Source: Actinomadura opuntiae
GTDB taxonomy: Bacteria > Actinomycetota > Actinomycetes > Streptosporangiales > Streptosporangiaceae
Direction: 5' to 3'
DNA length: 64,000 nt
Assembly (NCBI RefSeq): GCF_030283205.1
Contig: NZ_JASNWF010000014.1
Location: 248,001 to 312,000 of the forward strand
The notes below the pieces were generated by a model, which did no database searches, was not told the DNA's origin, and saw only the letters and a list, made by a program, of their open reading frames with translations. A program made the position numbers and the translations under genes. Shown one piece after another: positions 26,038 to 33,538 of the stretch; position 1 is the first letter of the stretch; each line of letters starts with the position of its first letter.

Positions 26038-26223
26038 TTAGAGATTCAGGTCGCCGCGCTTCAGGCGGGCGATGAGCTGGGAGAAGTCTGCGGGAGTGAG
26101 GGTGAGGTGCCCGGCCTCGGCTGCCTTGCTGTCCCTGATGCCTCGGCCGTCGGTGAGAGCAGCAACCTCTACGCACTCGTTGCCAGATGCGTTGCTCCGG
26201 CTGGCCTTCCGCCATTCGATCAC
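26038..26223 (-). CDS. DUF397 protein
   Basis: A 61-residue DUF397 protein, starting MIEWRKASRSNASGNECVEV and continuing through GRGIRDSK to LTPADFSQLIARLKRG. In Streptomyces such small proteins are encoded with WhiJ-like helix-turn-helix proteins and are thought to modulate them, in a scheme resembling a toxin-antitoxin or developmental switch. Its ATG overlaps the stop of the HTH gene by 4 bases. A damaged copy lies about 600 bases further on in the same orientation. Confidence 0.9.
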   Translation of the reverse strand: MIEWRKASRSNASGNECVEVAALTDGRGIRDSKAAEAGHLTLTPADFSQLIARLKRGDLNL

Positions 26224-27032
26224 TGCATGGCCTCCATAATCCGTGCGATGTGACTTCGCGAGGTAGACGCGGACGAAGCTTCCGCGCCTATCAGGTCGAA
26301 ACGCCTGGCGAAGTCATCGAGCATCGTGGGGTCATGCGTCAGTCTGCCACCCGTGTTGGCTTCCATGTAGGCCGCAGACCATTTCCGTCCGGTCAGAAGG
26401 GTGAAGGAGCCATCCAGGCCGATGTGCGCACCCACGGCACGTGGCACCGTCCGAAGGATGACGTTGCGTTTGTGGCTCAGGGTCACCAGGTGCGCGAGCT
26501 GCCTCCGCATGACCTGCGCTCCGCCCACGGGCTGATCGAGTGCTGCCTCGTTGATCAGGACGCGTAGTTCTGGTGGTCTCTCTCGCTCAAGGATCTCTTG
26601 CCTGGCCATGCGGGCGTGAACGGCTGCCTCGACGTCCTCGATGATCTGTCCTTCGTCGAGCAGCGCGCGGGCGTAGTCCTCGGTCTGGAGCAGGCCGGGA
26701 ATGATCGCTAGGGCCCAGTAACTCACGCAGGACGCTTTTGCCTCGAGCGGCGTGTACTGGGACCACCAGCCCGGATCGTGCGTTCTCTCCGCCAGCCGTC
26801 TGAGTCGGGCAAAGTGGCCGCGAGTGCGCCAAATGCGGTCCAGAGTTTCGGCGTGTTTGACGGGCAGGTTTTCGCGGGCCGATTCCCAGTTCGAAACATG
26901 AGATTTCGTCACGCCGAGGAGTTCGCCCAGAGCGGTCTGCGTGAGGTTCCGTTCGAGACGCCATACACGCAGGTCAGCGGCCAGCCAGTGCCAGTGGTCG
27001 TTGTCCGGGTCGAGTCTTTTCGCGGCCGTCAT
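26220..27032 (-). CDS. Helix-turn-helix regulator of the WhiJ/Scr1 type (XRE + DUF5753)
   Basis: A 270-residue protein. The XRE-type helix-turn-helix is at about 18-75 (LRVWRLERNLTQTALGELLG, then VTKSHVSNWESARENLPVKH). It is followed by a DUF5753-type domain: GWWSQYTPLEAKASCVSYWA, IPGLLQTEDYARALL, RQEILERERPPELRVLINEAAL and TLLTGRKWSAAYME. This build is the WhiJ-like partner of DUF397 proteins in actinomycete differentiation loci. With DUF397 downstream and the divergent ATPase upstream the locus is the classic three-gene set. A dyad in the shared upstream region is a candidate operator. Confidence 0.9.
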   Translation of the reverse strand: MTAAKRLDPDNDHWHWLAADLRVWRLERNLTQTALGELLGVTKSHVSNWESARENLPVKHAETLDRIWRTRGHFARLRRLAERTHDPGWWSQYTPLEAKASCVSYWALAIIPGLLQTEDYARALLDEGQIIEDVEAAVHARMARQEILERERPPELRVLINEAALDQPVGGAQVMRRQLAHLVTLSHKRNVILRTVPRAVGAHIGLDGSFTLLTGRKWSAAYMEANTGGRLTHDPTMLDDFARRFDLIGAEASSASTSRSHIARIMEAMQ

Positions 27033-27091
27033 TCATGATCCTTAAAGTACGGATCGATTGGTTGAACGGTTCCGAAGGTACAGCGGGCGGC

Positions 27092-27107
27092 ACTCTAATT
27101 CCAGAGT
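27092..27107. promoter_or_regulatory. Dyad in the HTH/ATPase divergent promoter
   Basis: ACTCT-aattcc-AGAGT lies 23 bases before the ATPase start and 60 bases before the HTH start, a plausible operator for the HTH regulator. Confidence 0.4.
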
Positions 27108-27129
27108 TCGGCCGTGAGAGGTGGGTGTG

Positions 27130-27558
27130 ATGGACGGGATTCCGGGCAATCTGGGCAATTCGTATTCGAAGGCGCGTGATGAGTTCTCGCTTCGGTGGCA
27201 CGCCTATCCGGAGAGCGTGTATCTGACGCGCTCGCTCGTCACGCAGGCGTGCGAGGAATGGGGGCTCGCGCAGCACGACTACGTCGGGCGGACGATCATG
27301 TCCGAGCTGGCGGCCAACGCCGTGGTGCACGCCGTCGAGGGGCACGAGGTCCAGGCGTGGGTGACGCGGCTGGCCGACGCCATCGAGTTCCGGGTGTGGG
27401 ACCCGTCGCACGCGCCGCCCGTCGTCCCGGAACCGGACTTCGAAGCCGAGGACGGGCGCGGCCTGACGATGGTCCAGTTCCTCGCGTCGGGCGGCTGCGG
27501 CTACCGGTACATGGTCGGGGGCCTGGGAAAAGTCGTCTGGGCGCGGCTGGCCTTGTAG
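27130..27558 (+). CDS. ATP-binding protein, anti-sigma type (HATPase_c_2)
   Basis: A protein of about 142 residues with a GHKL fold of the RsbW-like actinomycete family. The N box is SELAANAVVHAVEG and the G2 box GRGLTMVQFLAS. The G1 region reads VWDPSHAPP rather than DxGxG, so ATP binding may be altered. It is divergent from the WhiJ-like gene, matching the AbaA/WhiJ-type locus organisation. ATG at 27130 is preceded by GAGAGG; two GTG codons at 27121 and 27127 are in frame. A large inverted repeat directly follows the stop. Confidence 0.8.
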   Translation: MDGIPGNLGNSYSKARDEFSLRWHAYPESVYLTRSLVTQACEEWGLAQHDYVGRTIMSELAANAVVHAVEGHEVQAWVTRLADAIEFRVWDPSHAPPVVPEPDFEAEDGRGLTMVQFLASGGCGYRYMVGGLGKVVWARLAL

Positions 27559-27561
27559 ACA

Positions 27562-27645
27562 CCCCGCCCGTCCGGCGAGCCGGCGCCGCCCGCTTCCCCC
27601 AGCGGCGGCGGCAGCTCGTTCCCCCACACCGCCGGACGGGCGGGG
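27562..27645. terminator. 16-base perfect inverted repeat enclosing a second stem
   Basis: CCCCGCCCGTCCGGCG at 27562-27577 is exactly complementary to 27630-27645. The 52-base interior holds further GC-rich complementarity (GCCGCCCGCT with AGCGGCGGC). It starts 3 bases after the ATPase stop and ends 36 bases before the zinc-ribbon gene. It is probably a terminator, possibly an attenuator for the next two genes. Confidence 0.55.
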
Positions 27646-27681
27646 CCATTCCGAGAGAACGGCAACGAAAGGAACCGATAG

Positions 27682-27807
27682 ATGGGAAAGCATGGAAGCG
27701 CCCAGGCCTGCGGGACCTGTGGTGGCAGGGGCTGGGTCAAGGTGAGCCTGGACGGCAAGGAAAAGACGATCACCTGCGGGTCGTGCAACGGGACGGGGAA
27801 GGCGTGA
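27682..27807 (+). CDS. 41-residue double CxxCxGxG zinc-ribbon protein
   Basis: A small open frame, ATG to TGA, encoding 41 residues. It carries two DnaJ-type zinc-binding motifs, CGTCGGRG at residues 10-17 and CGSCNGTG at 32-39, around a hairpin WVKVSLDGKEKTIT. Four cysteines could bind one zinc. AAAGGAACC lies at a suitable distance before ATG 27682. The TGA overlaps the GTG of the methyltransferase in a GTGA junction, strong evidence that it is translated. Similar tiny proteins are known in actinomycetes; function unknown. Confidence 0.8.
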   Translation: MGKHGSAQACGTCGGRGWVKVSLDGKEKTITCGSCNGTGKA

Positions 27808-28604
27808 AGGGGTTCTCCGGGCTTCCGCCCGTCGATCGGCGTCTGTTCATTCCGGAAACGGTGTGGGTCCTCCGTGACGGGCGGCTGAGGCCGCTGTCGC
27901 GCGAGGCCGAGCCGGAGGAGTGGGAGCGGCTCGTGGGGGCGGACGAGCCGATCATCACAAAGGTGAAGGACGGGGCGTGGCCCATGTCGTCGTCGACGGG
28001 GCCGTCGATGATGGCGCAGATGATCGCCGCGCTGCGTCTCGGGGCCGACATGCGCGTGCTGGAGATCGGCACCGGGACCGGGTACAACGCCGCGTGCCTG
28101 GCGGAGTTGGGGGCCGAGGTGGTGACGGTCGAGGTCGATCCCGAGGTCGCCGCGCACGCGGAGGAGGCTCTGCGGGGCGCCGGGTGCTCGGACGTGGTCG
28201 TCATCGCGGGCGACGGGGAGGACGGCGCGCCCGCGTACGCGCCGTTCGATCGGGTGGTCGCGACCGCGGCGGCTCATACCGTCCCGTATGCGTGGATCGA
28301 GCAGACCAAGCCGGGCGGGCTGATCGTGGTTCCGTGGGCGGCGACGTTCCATCCCGACGGCCCGCTGGCCGTGCTCACGGTGGGGACGGACGGCACCGCC
28401 GAGGGACGGTTCACCGAACCGTCCTGGTTCATGCCGCTGCACGGTCAGCGCCTGCCGCAGGCCGTCCTGGACGAGACCAGGGAGCGGTGGAAGGCGGCCG
28501 GTGAGCCGCAGGCGTCCCGGTACGGGATCACGGTGACGCCGGACGGGCAGGACGTCTGGCTCGACGAGCCCGGTGCGGTCATCGGGTGGCCCCCAGGGTT
28601 TTAG
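27804..28604 (+). CDS. Protein-L-isoaspartate O-methyltransferase-like enzyme
   Basis: A 266-residue SAM methyltransferase of the PCMT group. It has MSSSTGPSMMAQMIAAL before the SAM pocket, motif I VLEIGTGTGYNAACL, the acidic VVTVEVDPEVAAHAEEAL, YAPFDRVVATAAAHTVPYAWIEQTKPGG, and a C-terminal extension to WLDEPGAVIGWPPGF. Canonical PCMTs repair isoaspartate. Actinomycetes also use PCMT homologues to modify peptides, so repair is only one option. GTG at 27804 overlaps the zinc-ribbon stop, which places the two in one operon. Confidence 0.85.
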   Translation: MKGFSGLPPVDRRLFIPETVWVLRDGRLRPLSREAEPEEWERLVGADEPIITKVKDGAWPMSSSTGPSMMAQMIAALRLGADMRVLEIGTGTGYNAACLAELGAEVVTVEVDPEVAAHAEEALRGAGCSDVVVIAGDGEDGAPAYAPFDRVVATAAAHTVPYAWIEQTKPGGLIVVPWAATFHPDGPLAVLTVGTDGTAEGRFTEPSWFMPLHGQRLPQAVLDETRERWKAAGEPQASRYGITVTPDGQDVWLDEPGAVIGWPPGF

Positions 28605-28623
28605 CGCTTTCTTATAAAAAGCG
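28604..28623 (+). terminator. Hairpin after PCMT-like gene
   Basis: CGCTTT-cttataa-AAAGCG (28605-28623) directly follows the TAG stop. Its low GC content is conspicuous here, and it likely ends the zinc-ribbon/PCMT message. Confidence 0.55.
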
Positions 28624-28727
28624 GTGGCGATTCCGTCGTGCAGGCGATTTCAGGGGCGGGTCCCTTGTGAGAACGCTGTGTTAAGACGCACACTGGCCGA
28701 ATATCGGCCCCACCCTAAGGAGCGGCC

Positions 28728-29825
28728 ATGGGGGCGCTTGCTCTTGCCACCGCGGCACCGGTCGCCTATGTCGCGGGTTTCACCGTCTTCAAGCTCAGCG
28801 GGCGCCGGATGCCCCGGCTCACCGGGTCCCGGCTCTTCCACACGACCGGGACGCTGGCGACCAGTCCCGCCTGGCTCTTCGGCCTGGCGCTGCTGATCGG
28901 CGGAATGGTCGTGCAGAGCATCGTGCTGACGCGGGTGCCGGTGAGCGTGGTCGTGCCGATGTACGGGCCGGTCATGGTCGTCCTGCTGCTGATCGCGGTG
29001 ACGAACTTCCGGGAGCGGGTCACTCCGGGCGAGCTGGGCGCGCTGTCGGTGCTGGTCCTGGCGCTGCTGGCGTTCGCCGCGGCCGGCGGGCTGCTGTCGG
29101 GGTCGATCCCCGCGGGACCGGCCGGGCCGTGGCGTCCCGACGCGCCGCTCTGGAAGATCGCGCTGCTCATCGGGCCGTCCCTGGTGTTCCCGCTGTGGCT
29201 GTTCGTCGTGCGCGACAGCCCGGTGGACGGCCGGCACGCCAAGCGCGTGACGGGCGTCGCGTTCGGCCTCGGCGCGGGCGTGCTCGTCGGCTGCGCGGAG
29301 AGCTCCGGCGCGGCCATCGCGCGGCTCATGCGGCACGACCCGTCCGGCTGGGGGCACGTGCTGGGCACGCCGCACCCCTACATCGTGGTCGTCACCGGGC
29401 TGCTCGGCGCGGGGCTCGCGCACATCGGCCTGCAGCGCTGCCGCCTGTCGGTGGTGATCATCATGCTGGCCGTCGGTTCGAAGGCGTCGCTGTGGCTCGG
29501 CGGGATCCTCGTGTACGGGCAGCCGTGGCCGCAGACGCCGGTCAAGTTCGCGCTGTCGGCCGTCGGGCTCGTCCTGGCGGCGGCGTCGGTGTTCACGATC
29601 CCGCGCCACGAGCGCGAGGCCCCGGTGACCGAGGAGGCCGTCGCCCCCGCGCAGGCGCCGCTCGCCCCGCCGCGGCCGGCCCCCCGGCCCGACTGGGCGC
29701 CGATGCTGTCCGCGCCGGTGATGGAGCCGCGCCCGGCGGTGCCGCGCAGCGCGGCGGCGATGCGGTACGAGGCGATGCAGTACGAGGCGATGCGGGACGA
29801 GGCCGCCCGGCGGCGTCCCGGGTGA
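28728..29825 (+). CDS. Multispanning membrane protein, paralogue of the 7.4-kb gene
   Basis: A 365-residue protein with about nine hydrophobic segments up to residue 292, then a polar tail ending in three near-repeats RYEAMQYEAMRDEAARR. Shared blocks with the protein at 7364-8623 include GRHA, FGLGAGVL, TPHPY, GLQRCRLS, YGQPWP and IPRHER, so they are paralogues. The arrangement is DMT-like, but no transport substrate is evident. ATG at 28728 has AAGGAG at a normal distance. It is monocistronic. Confidence 0.75.
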   Translation: MGALALATAAPVAYVAGFTVFKLSGRRMPRLTGSRLFHTTGTLATSPAWLFGLALLIGGMVVQSIVLTRVPVSVVVPMYGPVMVVLLLIAVTNFRERVTPGELGALSVLVLALLAFAAAGGLLSGSIPAGPAGPWRPDAPLWKIALLIGPSLVFPLWLFVVRDSPVDGRHAKRVTGVAFGLGAGVLVGCAESSGAAIARLMRHDPSGWGHVLGTPHPYIVVVTGLLGAGLAHIGLQRCRLSVVIIMLAVGSKASLWLGGILVYGQPWPQTPVKFALSAVGLVLAAASVFTIPRHEREAPVTEEAVAPAQAPLAPPRPAPRPDWAPMLSAPVMEPRPAVPRSAAAMRYEAMQYEAMRDEAARRRPG

Positions 29826-29837
29826 CGGCGGCCCGCG

Positions 29838-30101
29838 TCAGGGGGACGGGTCCTCGCACGCCGGCCGGCGGGCGGCGGCCCGCGCCTCGTCGCGCTCCCT
29901 GATCAGCCGCGCCAGCTCGTTGGTCACCAGGTCGAGGAACGCGTCGACCTCGTGCACCGCGTAGCCCTGGGTGAGGCGGGTCGTCGCGAACTTGCGGTTC
30001 CGGACGGCCTCGGGAGTGATCCGCAGGTCGCGGTCCGGCTCGTCCGGGCCCTTCACGAGGTCGGTCAGCCGGGTCTGCCACGCCGGTCGCTTCATGCCCA
30101 T
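29838..30101 (-). CDS. DivIVA-domain protein, short
   Basis: About 87 residues. The centre LRITPEAVRNRKFATTRLTQGYAVHEVDAFLDLVTNEL matches the N-terminal DivIVA/Wag31 domain: a membrane-binding strand-turn followed by coiled coil. The coil is cut short at RLIRERDEARAAARR, so it is much smaller than Wag31 and may be a polar-growth accessory or adaptor. ATG at 30101 has AGGTGG upstream; GTG 30110 and ATG 30095 are alternatives. Confidence 0.8.
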   Translation of the reverse strand: MGMKRPAWQTRLTDLVKGPDEPDRDLRITPEAVRNRKFATTRLTQGYAVHEVDAFLDLVTNELARLIRERDEARAAARRPACEDPSP

Positions 30102-30110
30102 GCGCACCAC

Positions 30111-30439
30111 CTAACACAGGGTGTCCGCGGCGGTCGACGCGTTTCCTCGAAGACGTTGCGAGGGTGCGGATTCCGAACCGCTTTCTTGAAGCGCGGTGAG
30201 TATTTCCCGGAAGCACGAATGGAACGTGTTATCCGGATCCGAGGGAAAAGAATTGTCACCCGGTGACAAGTTCCGGCGGCCCTGCGGAAACGGACGCGGC
30301 GGGTCTCACTCAACTGAGCGGACGCCCCCGGCTTTTTCGTCGGAAAGTTGATTCAGCCGCGTCCGGCCGTTCAATACGTTCGTTGGTCCGAGCCGCGGCG
30401 ACCGCGTTCCCGGCCGCACCGTAGCGAAGGGTGGAGCAT
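30111..30439. other. Intergenic region before the mannosyltransferase gene
   Basis: About 330 bases between divergent genes with a more AT-rich patch (30170-30260). It holds the dyad at 30253-30269 and probably the promoter of the envelope block. No gene or stable RNA is apparent. Confidence 0.5.
30253..30269. promoter_or_regulatory. Dyad TTGTCACC-C-GGTGACAA upstream of mannosyltransferase
   Basis: A near-perfect 17-base palindrome with 8-base arms, 170 bases upstream of the mannosyltransferase start. It shares the TTGTCA/TGACAA half-sites with 3438-3455 and 53579-53596. Confidence 0.5.
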
Positions 30440-32032
30440 GTGACCGCCTCGGTAGCGGTGGAAGAGCCCCCGGCCCTCGACCAGAGGCGCCGGCTCGGCG
30501 CGCTGCCGTGGGGCTGGATCGGGCCGCTCGCCGTTTCCGCGCTCGCCGGTCTGCTGGTCTTCCACCGGCTCGGGTCCCCGCACGCGATCGTGTGGGACGA
30601 GACGTACTACGCCAAGGACGCCTGGTCGTACCTGCACTACGGCGTCGAGCACAACTGGCACATCGGCCGCGACGGCAACCCGGCCAACACCTACTTCCTC
30701 GCGGGGCATCCGGTCGCGGGGCTCGCGGGCGGCGGCGAGTGGGCCGCGCATCCGCCGCTCGGCAAATGGCTCATCGCGGCGGGCATGGCGGTCTTCGGGA
30801 CGGGTCCGTTCGGGTACCGGTTCGCGGCCGGAGTCGCGGGCGTCCTGGCCGTGCTGATCCTGGCGCGGACGGCGCGGCGGATGACCGGCTCGACGTTGCT
30901 CGGGTGCGCGGCGGGCCTGCTGATGGCGCTGGACGGGTCGTGGCTGGTGTCCAGCCGCATGTCCATGCTGGACGTGTTTCTGCTGCTGTGGGTCGTCGCC
31001 GGGTTCGGCTGCCTGGTGGTCGACCGCGACCGGACGCGCGCCGCGCTCGCCGCCGGCATCGGAGACGCACCGCGGAACGGTCCGTTCGTCCGGCACGGTT
31101 GGCGGATCGGCGCGGGCGTGTGCTTCGGGCTCGCCTGCGGGACGAAATGGTCCGGCCTGTACGTGATGGCCTTCTTCTGGGTCCTCGCGTTGCTGTGGGA
31201 CCGGAACGCCCGCAAGAGCGCCGGAGCCGAACGTCCCTGGCGCGGCATGCTCAAGCTCGACCTGCTGCCGTCGCTGCTCTGGTTCTGGGTCCTCGCGGGC
31301 GCCGTGTACGTGGCGAGCTGGTGGGGCTGGTTCGTCTCCGGGACGGGCCTGCAGAAGACGCTGTTCGGGCAGGTCGTCCCCGGCTACCAGCGGAACTGGG
31401 CGGAGCGGCATCCCAGCGGCATCTGGCCCTCGTTCCTCGATCCGATCCGGTCGCTGTGGCACTACCACGCGATCACCCTGGACTTCCACGACGGCGTGAC
31501 GCAGGCCAACCCCGCGCAGTCGTGGCCGTGGCAGTGGCCCTACCTCGGGCATCCCGCCGTCATGTACCGCGCGTCCGCCGAGAACGGGCAGGACGGATGC
31601 CACGCGACGAGATGCGTCGCCGAGGTCGCCCACCTCGGGACGCCCGCCATCTGGTGGTTCTCCATCGCCGCACTGATCGCGATGGCGCTGTACGCGGTGT
31701 CCTTCCGCGACTGGCGGGCCGTCGCTGCGGTCGGCGGCTACCTCGCGAGTTGGCTGCCGTGGTTCCCGGCCGCGTTCGCCCACCGGACGATGTACTCCAC
31801 CTACACGCTGCCGATGCTGCCGTTCGCCGTCCTCGCGATCGTCCTGCTCTTCGACGGGATCGCCACGCCGTACCGCGGTCGGCGCGTGTGGCGGGCGCTG
31901 ATCTGGACGTGCGGCGGCGCCTACCTCGCCGCCGTCGCGGTGAACCTGGCCTACCTCTACCCGATCCTCACGGCGCAGGCCGTCCCGGAGTCCGCGTGGC
32001 ACGACCGGCTCTGGCTGCCCGGTTGGGGCTGA
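30440..32032 (+). CDS. Pmt-type polyprenyl-phosphate-mannose protein O-mannosyltransferase
   Basis: A 530-residue integral membrane glycosyltransferase of the GT39/PMT type. After helix 1 comes the loop IVWDETYYAKDAW with the catalytic DE pair (Asp53-Glu54). WAAHPPLGKWLIAAG, RLLSRMSMLDVF-like SSRMSMLDVFLLLW and a large loop with FHDGVTQANPAQSWPWQWP follow, and the C-terminal half is multispanning. Mycobacterial Pmt glycosylates Thr/Ser of secreted proteins during export, and the same reaction is expected here. GTG 30440 follows GGTGGAGC; GTG 30431 is possible. Its neighbours are exported Thr/Pro-rich proteins, likely substrates. Confidence 0.88.
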   Translation: MTASVAVEEPPALDQRRRLGALPWGWIGPLAVSALAGLLVFHRLGSPHAIVWDETYYAKDAWSYLHYGVEHNWHIGRDGNPANTYFLAGHPVAGLAGGGEWAAHPPLGKWLIAAGMAVFGTGPFGYRFAAGVAGVLAVLILARTARRMTGSTLLGCAAGLLMALDGSWLVSSRMSMLDVFLLLWVVAGFGCLVVDRDRTRAALAAGIGDAPRNGPFVRHGWRIGAGVCFGLACGTKWSGLYVMAFFWVLALLWDRNARKSAGAERPWRGMLKLDLLPSLLWFWVLAGAVYVASWWGWFVSGTGLQKTLFGQVVPGYQRNWAERHPSGIWPSFLDPIRSLWHYHAITLDFHDGVTQANPAQSWPWQWPYLGHPAVMYRASAENGQDGCHATRCVAEVAHLGTPAIWWFSIAALIAMALYAVSFRDWRAVAAVGGYLASWLPWFPAAFAHRTMYSTYTLPMLPFAVLAIVLLFDGIATPYRGRRVWRALIWTCGGAYLAAVAVNLAYLYPILTAQAVPESAWHDRLWLPGWG

Positions 32033-32077
32033 CGCCGTGAGCACCCACATCGCACGTTCCAGGAGAGGTGACCGTAT

Positions 32078-33469
32078 ATGAGGATCCGTGCCCGCTGGGC
32101 GCTCGGCGCGGCCGCGGCGATCGGGCTCGGGGCGGCCGTCGCCGGGCCCCTGCCCGGCGGCGCGGCGCCCGCGCGAGCGCAGGAGGCCGACACCGCCCTC
32201 GACTACACGTGCACGTCACCCGCCGGGACGGCGGAGAAGGTGGCCGTCCGCGTCCAGGGGACGTTCCCGGCGGACGGCACGGTCGGCAAGCCCGTCCGGC
32301 CGGGCCGGGTGACGGCGACCGTGACGATCCCGAAGGCGTCCCTCGGCGACGTGACCGCGCTCGGCGGCGCGTCGGTGGTCGGGACCGCGCGCCTCACCGC
32401 GTCGGTGACGCAGAACGGCAAGGCCACCGAGGCGTCCTGGCCCGGGCTGGTGACTCCGGCCACCCCGGTCGCCGACGACGCCGACCTTGTGCTCCCCGCG
32501 TCCGGCGACGTCCCGCCGGTGACCCCGTCCGGCACCGGCGACCTGACCTTCTCCGCCGGAGATCTGGCGCTCACGCTCAGCCCCCGCGCGGCCGACGGCA
32601 CCGAGCCGAAGACGCCGAAGACGCTCGCCCTGACCTGCGCCCCGGTGAAGGGCCGGACGCCGGTCCTCGCCACCGTCCCGATCTCCGGACCGGCGGGCAC
32701 CCCGGCGCCGGAGGCGTCCGCGGCACCGAAGGCCGCCGCGCCCAAGGCAGCGCCCGGAACGCCGGCGGACTGCGGGAAGTACCACGGCCCGACCGACGAC
32801 TGGTACAGCGGCTGCACCTACCTGAGCGGCTTCTCCAACGTCAGGAAGCTGAACGGCGCGACGATCATCAACGACGCGACGCTCGCCGACCCGGTCGCCA
32901 CCAACGTGACCTACACGATCGCCGACCCGGGCTTGCAGGTCAGGCAGCGGTTCCTCGGGCCGCTGCGGTCCCGCTCGACGTTCCTCACCTTCGGGATGAT
33001 GCCGACGACCGCGACGATGGAGATGACCCAGCGGCCGCTGAACCCGGGCGACCCGAAGGATCCGCAGGACTACGGCACGTTCGTCGCCACCGACGACGGC
33101 AGCGGCATCCAGAAGGTCGAGGCGCACATGCGGATGTCCATCCGCATCTACGACGTCAAGGTCAACGGGACCCCGCTCGACGTGGGCGGCCGCTGCCGGA
33201 CGGGGACCGACGCCGACCTCCGGCTCAAGGGCCAGATGCCCAGCATCCTCAACGCGGGCGTGCTCGACGGCACCTTCACCATCCCCGCGTTCAGCGGATG
33301 CGGGGTGGGCGAGGACCTCGACCCGCTGTTCAACGGCTCGGTGGCCGGCCCCGGCAACCTCCTGCGGATGGGACTGGCCGCCACCTGCATCCCGGACGCC
33401 GACCTCAACTGCCCGCCGGTCGTCCCCGACCCGCCGCGCACCGTGCCGCCGGCCGCGCCGGGCGGCTGA
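32078..33469 (+). CDS. Secreted protein with DUF6801-like N-terminal domain
   Basis: A 463-residue exported protein. The signal peptide ends near GGAAPARAQ (residue 35). The N-terminal domain begins LDYTCTSPAGTAEKVAVRVQG and matches the cysteine-bearing opening of the DUF6801-like domains at 35018 and 36537 (INYHCTFPL, LDYHCTFPL). An Ala/Pro linker (about 200-228) leads to a C-terminal domain starting DCGKYHGPTDDWYSGCTYL with several cysteines, not found in the other two proteins. The tail is proline-rich. It lies 45 bases after the mannosyltransferase. Function unknown; a surface or spore-coat role is possible. Confidence 0.75.
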   Translation: MRIRARWALGAAAAIGLGAAVAGPLPGGAAPARAQEADTALDYTCTSPAGTAEKVAVRVQGTFPADGTVGKPVRPGRVTATVTIPKASLGDVTALGGASVVGTARLTASVTQNGKATEASWPGLVTPATPVADDADLVLPASGDVPPVTPSGTGDLTFSAGDLALTLSPRAADGTEPKTPKTLALTCAPVKGRTPVLATVPISGPAGTPAPEASAAPKAAAPKAAPGTPADCGKYHGPTDDWYSGCTYLSGFSNVRKLNGATIINDATLADPVATNVTYTIADPGLQVRQRFLGPLRSRSTFLTFGMMPTTATMEMTQRPLNPGDPKDPQDYGTFVATDDGSGIQKVEAHMRMSIRIYDVKVNGTPLDVGGRCRTGTDADLRLKGQMPSILNAGVLDGTFTIPAFSGCGVGEDLDPLFNGSVAGPGNLLRMGLAATCIPDADLNCPPVVPDPPRTVPPAAPGG

Positions 33470-33538
33470 GGCGCCCGTCCCCGCTCCCGCGCAGATCCGC
33501 TCCCACCGCAACCCGATCCGACCGACAAGGAGGCCGCC

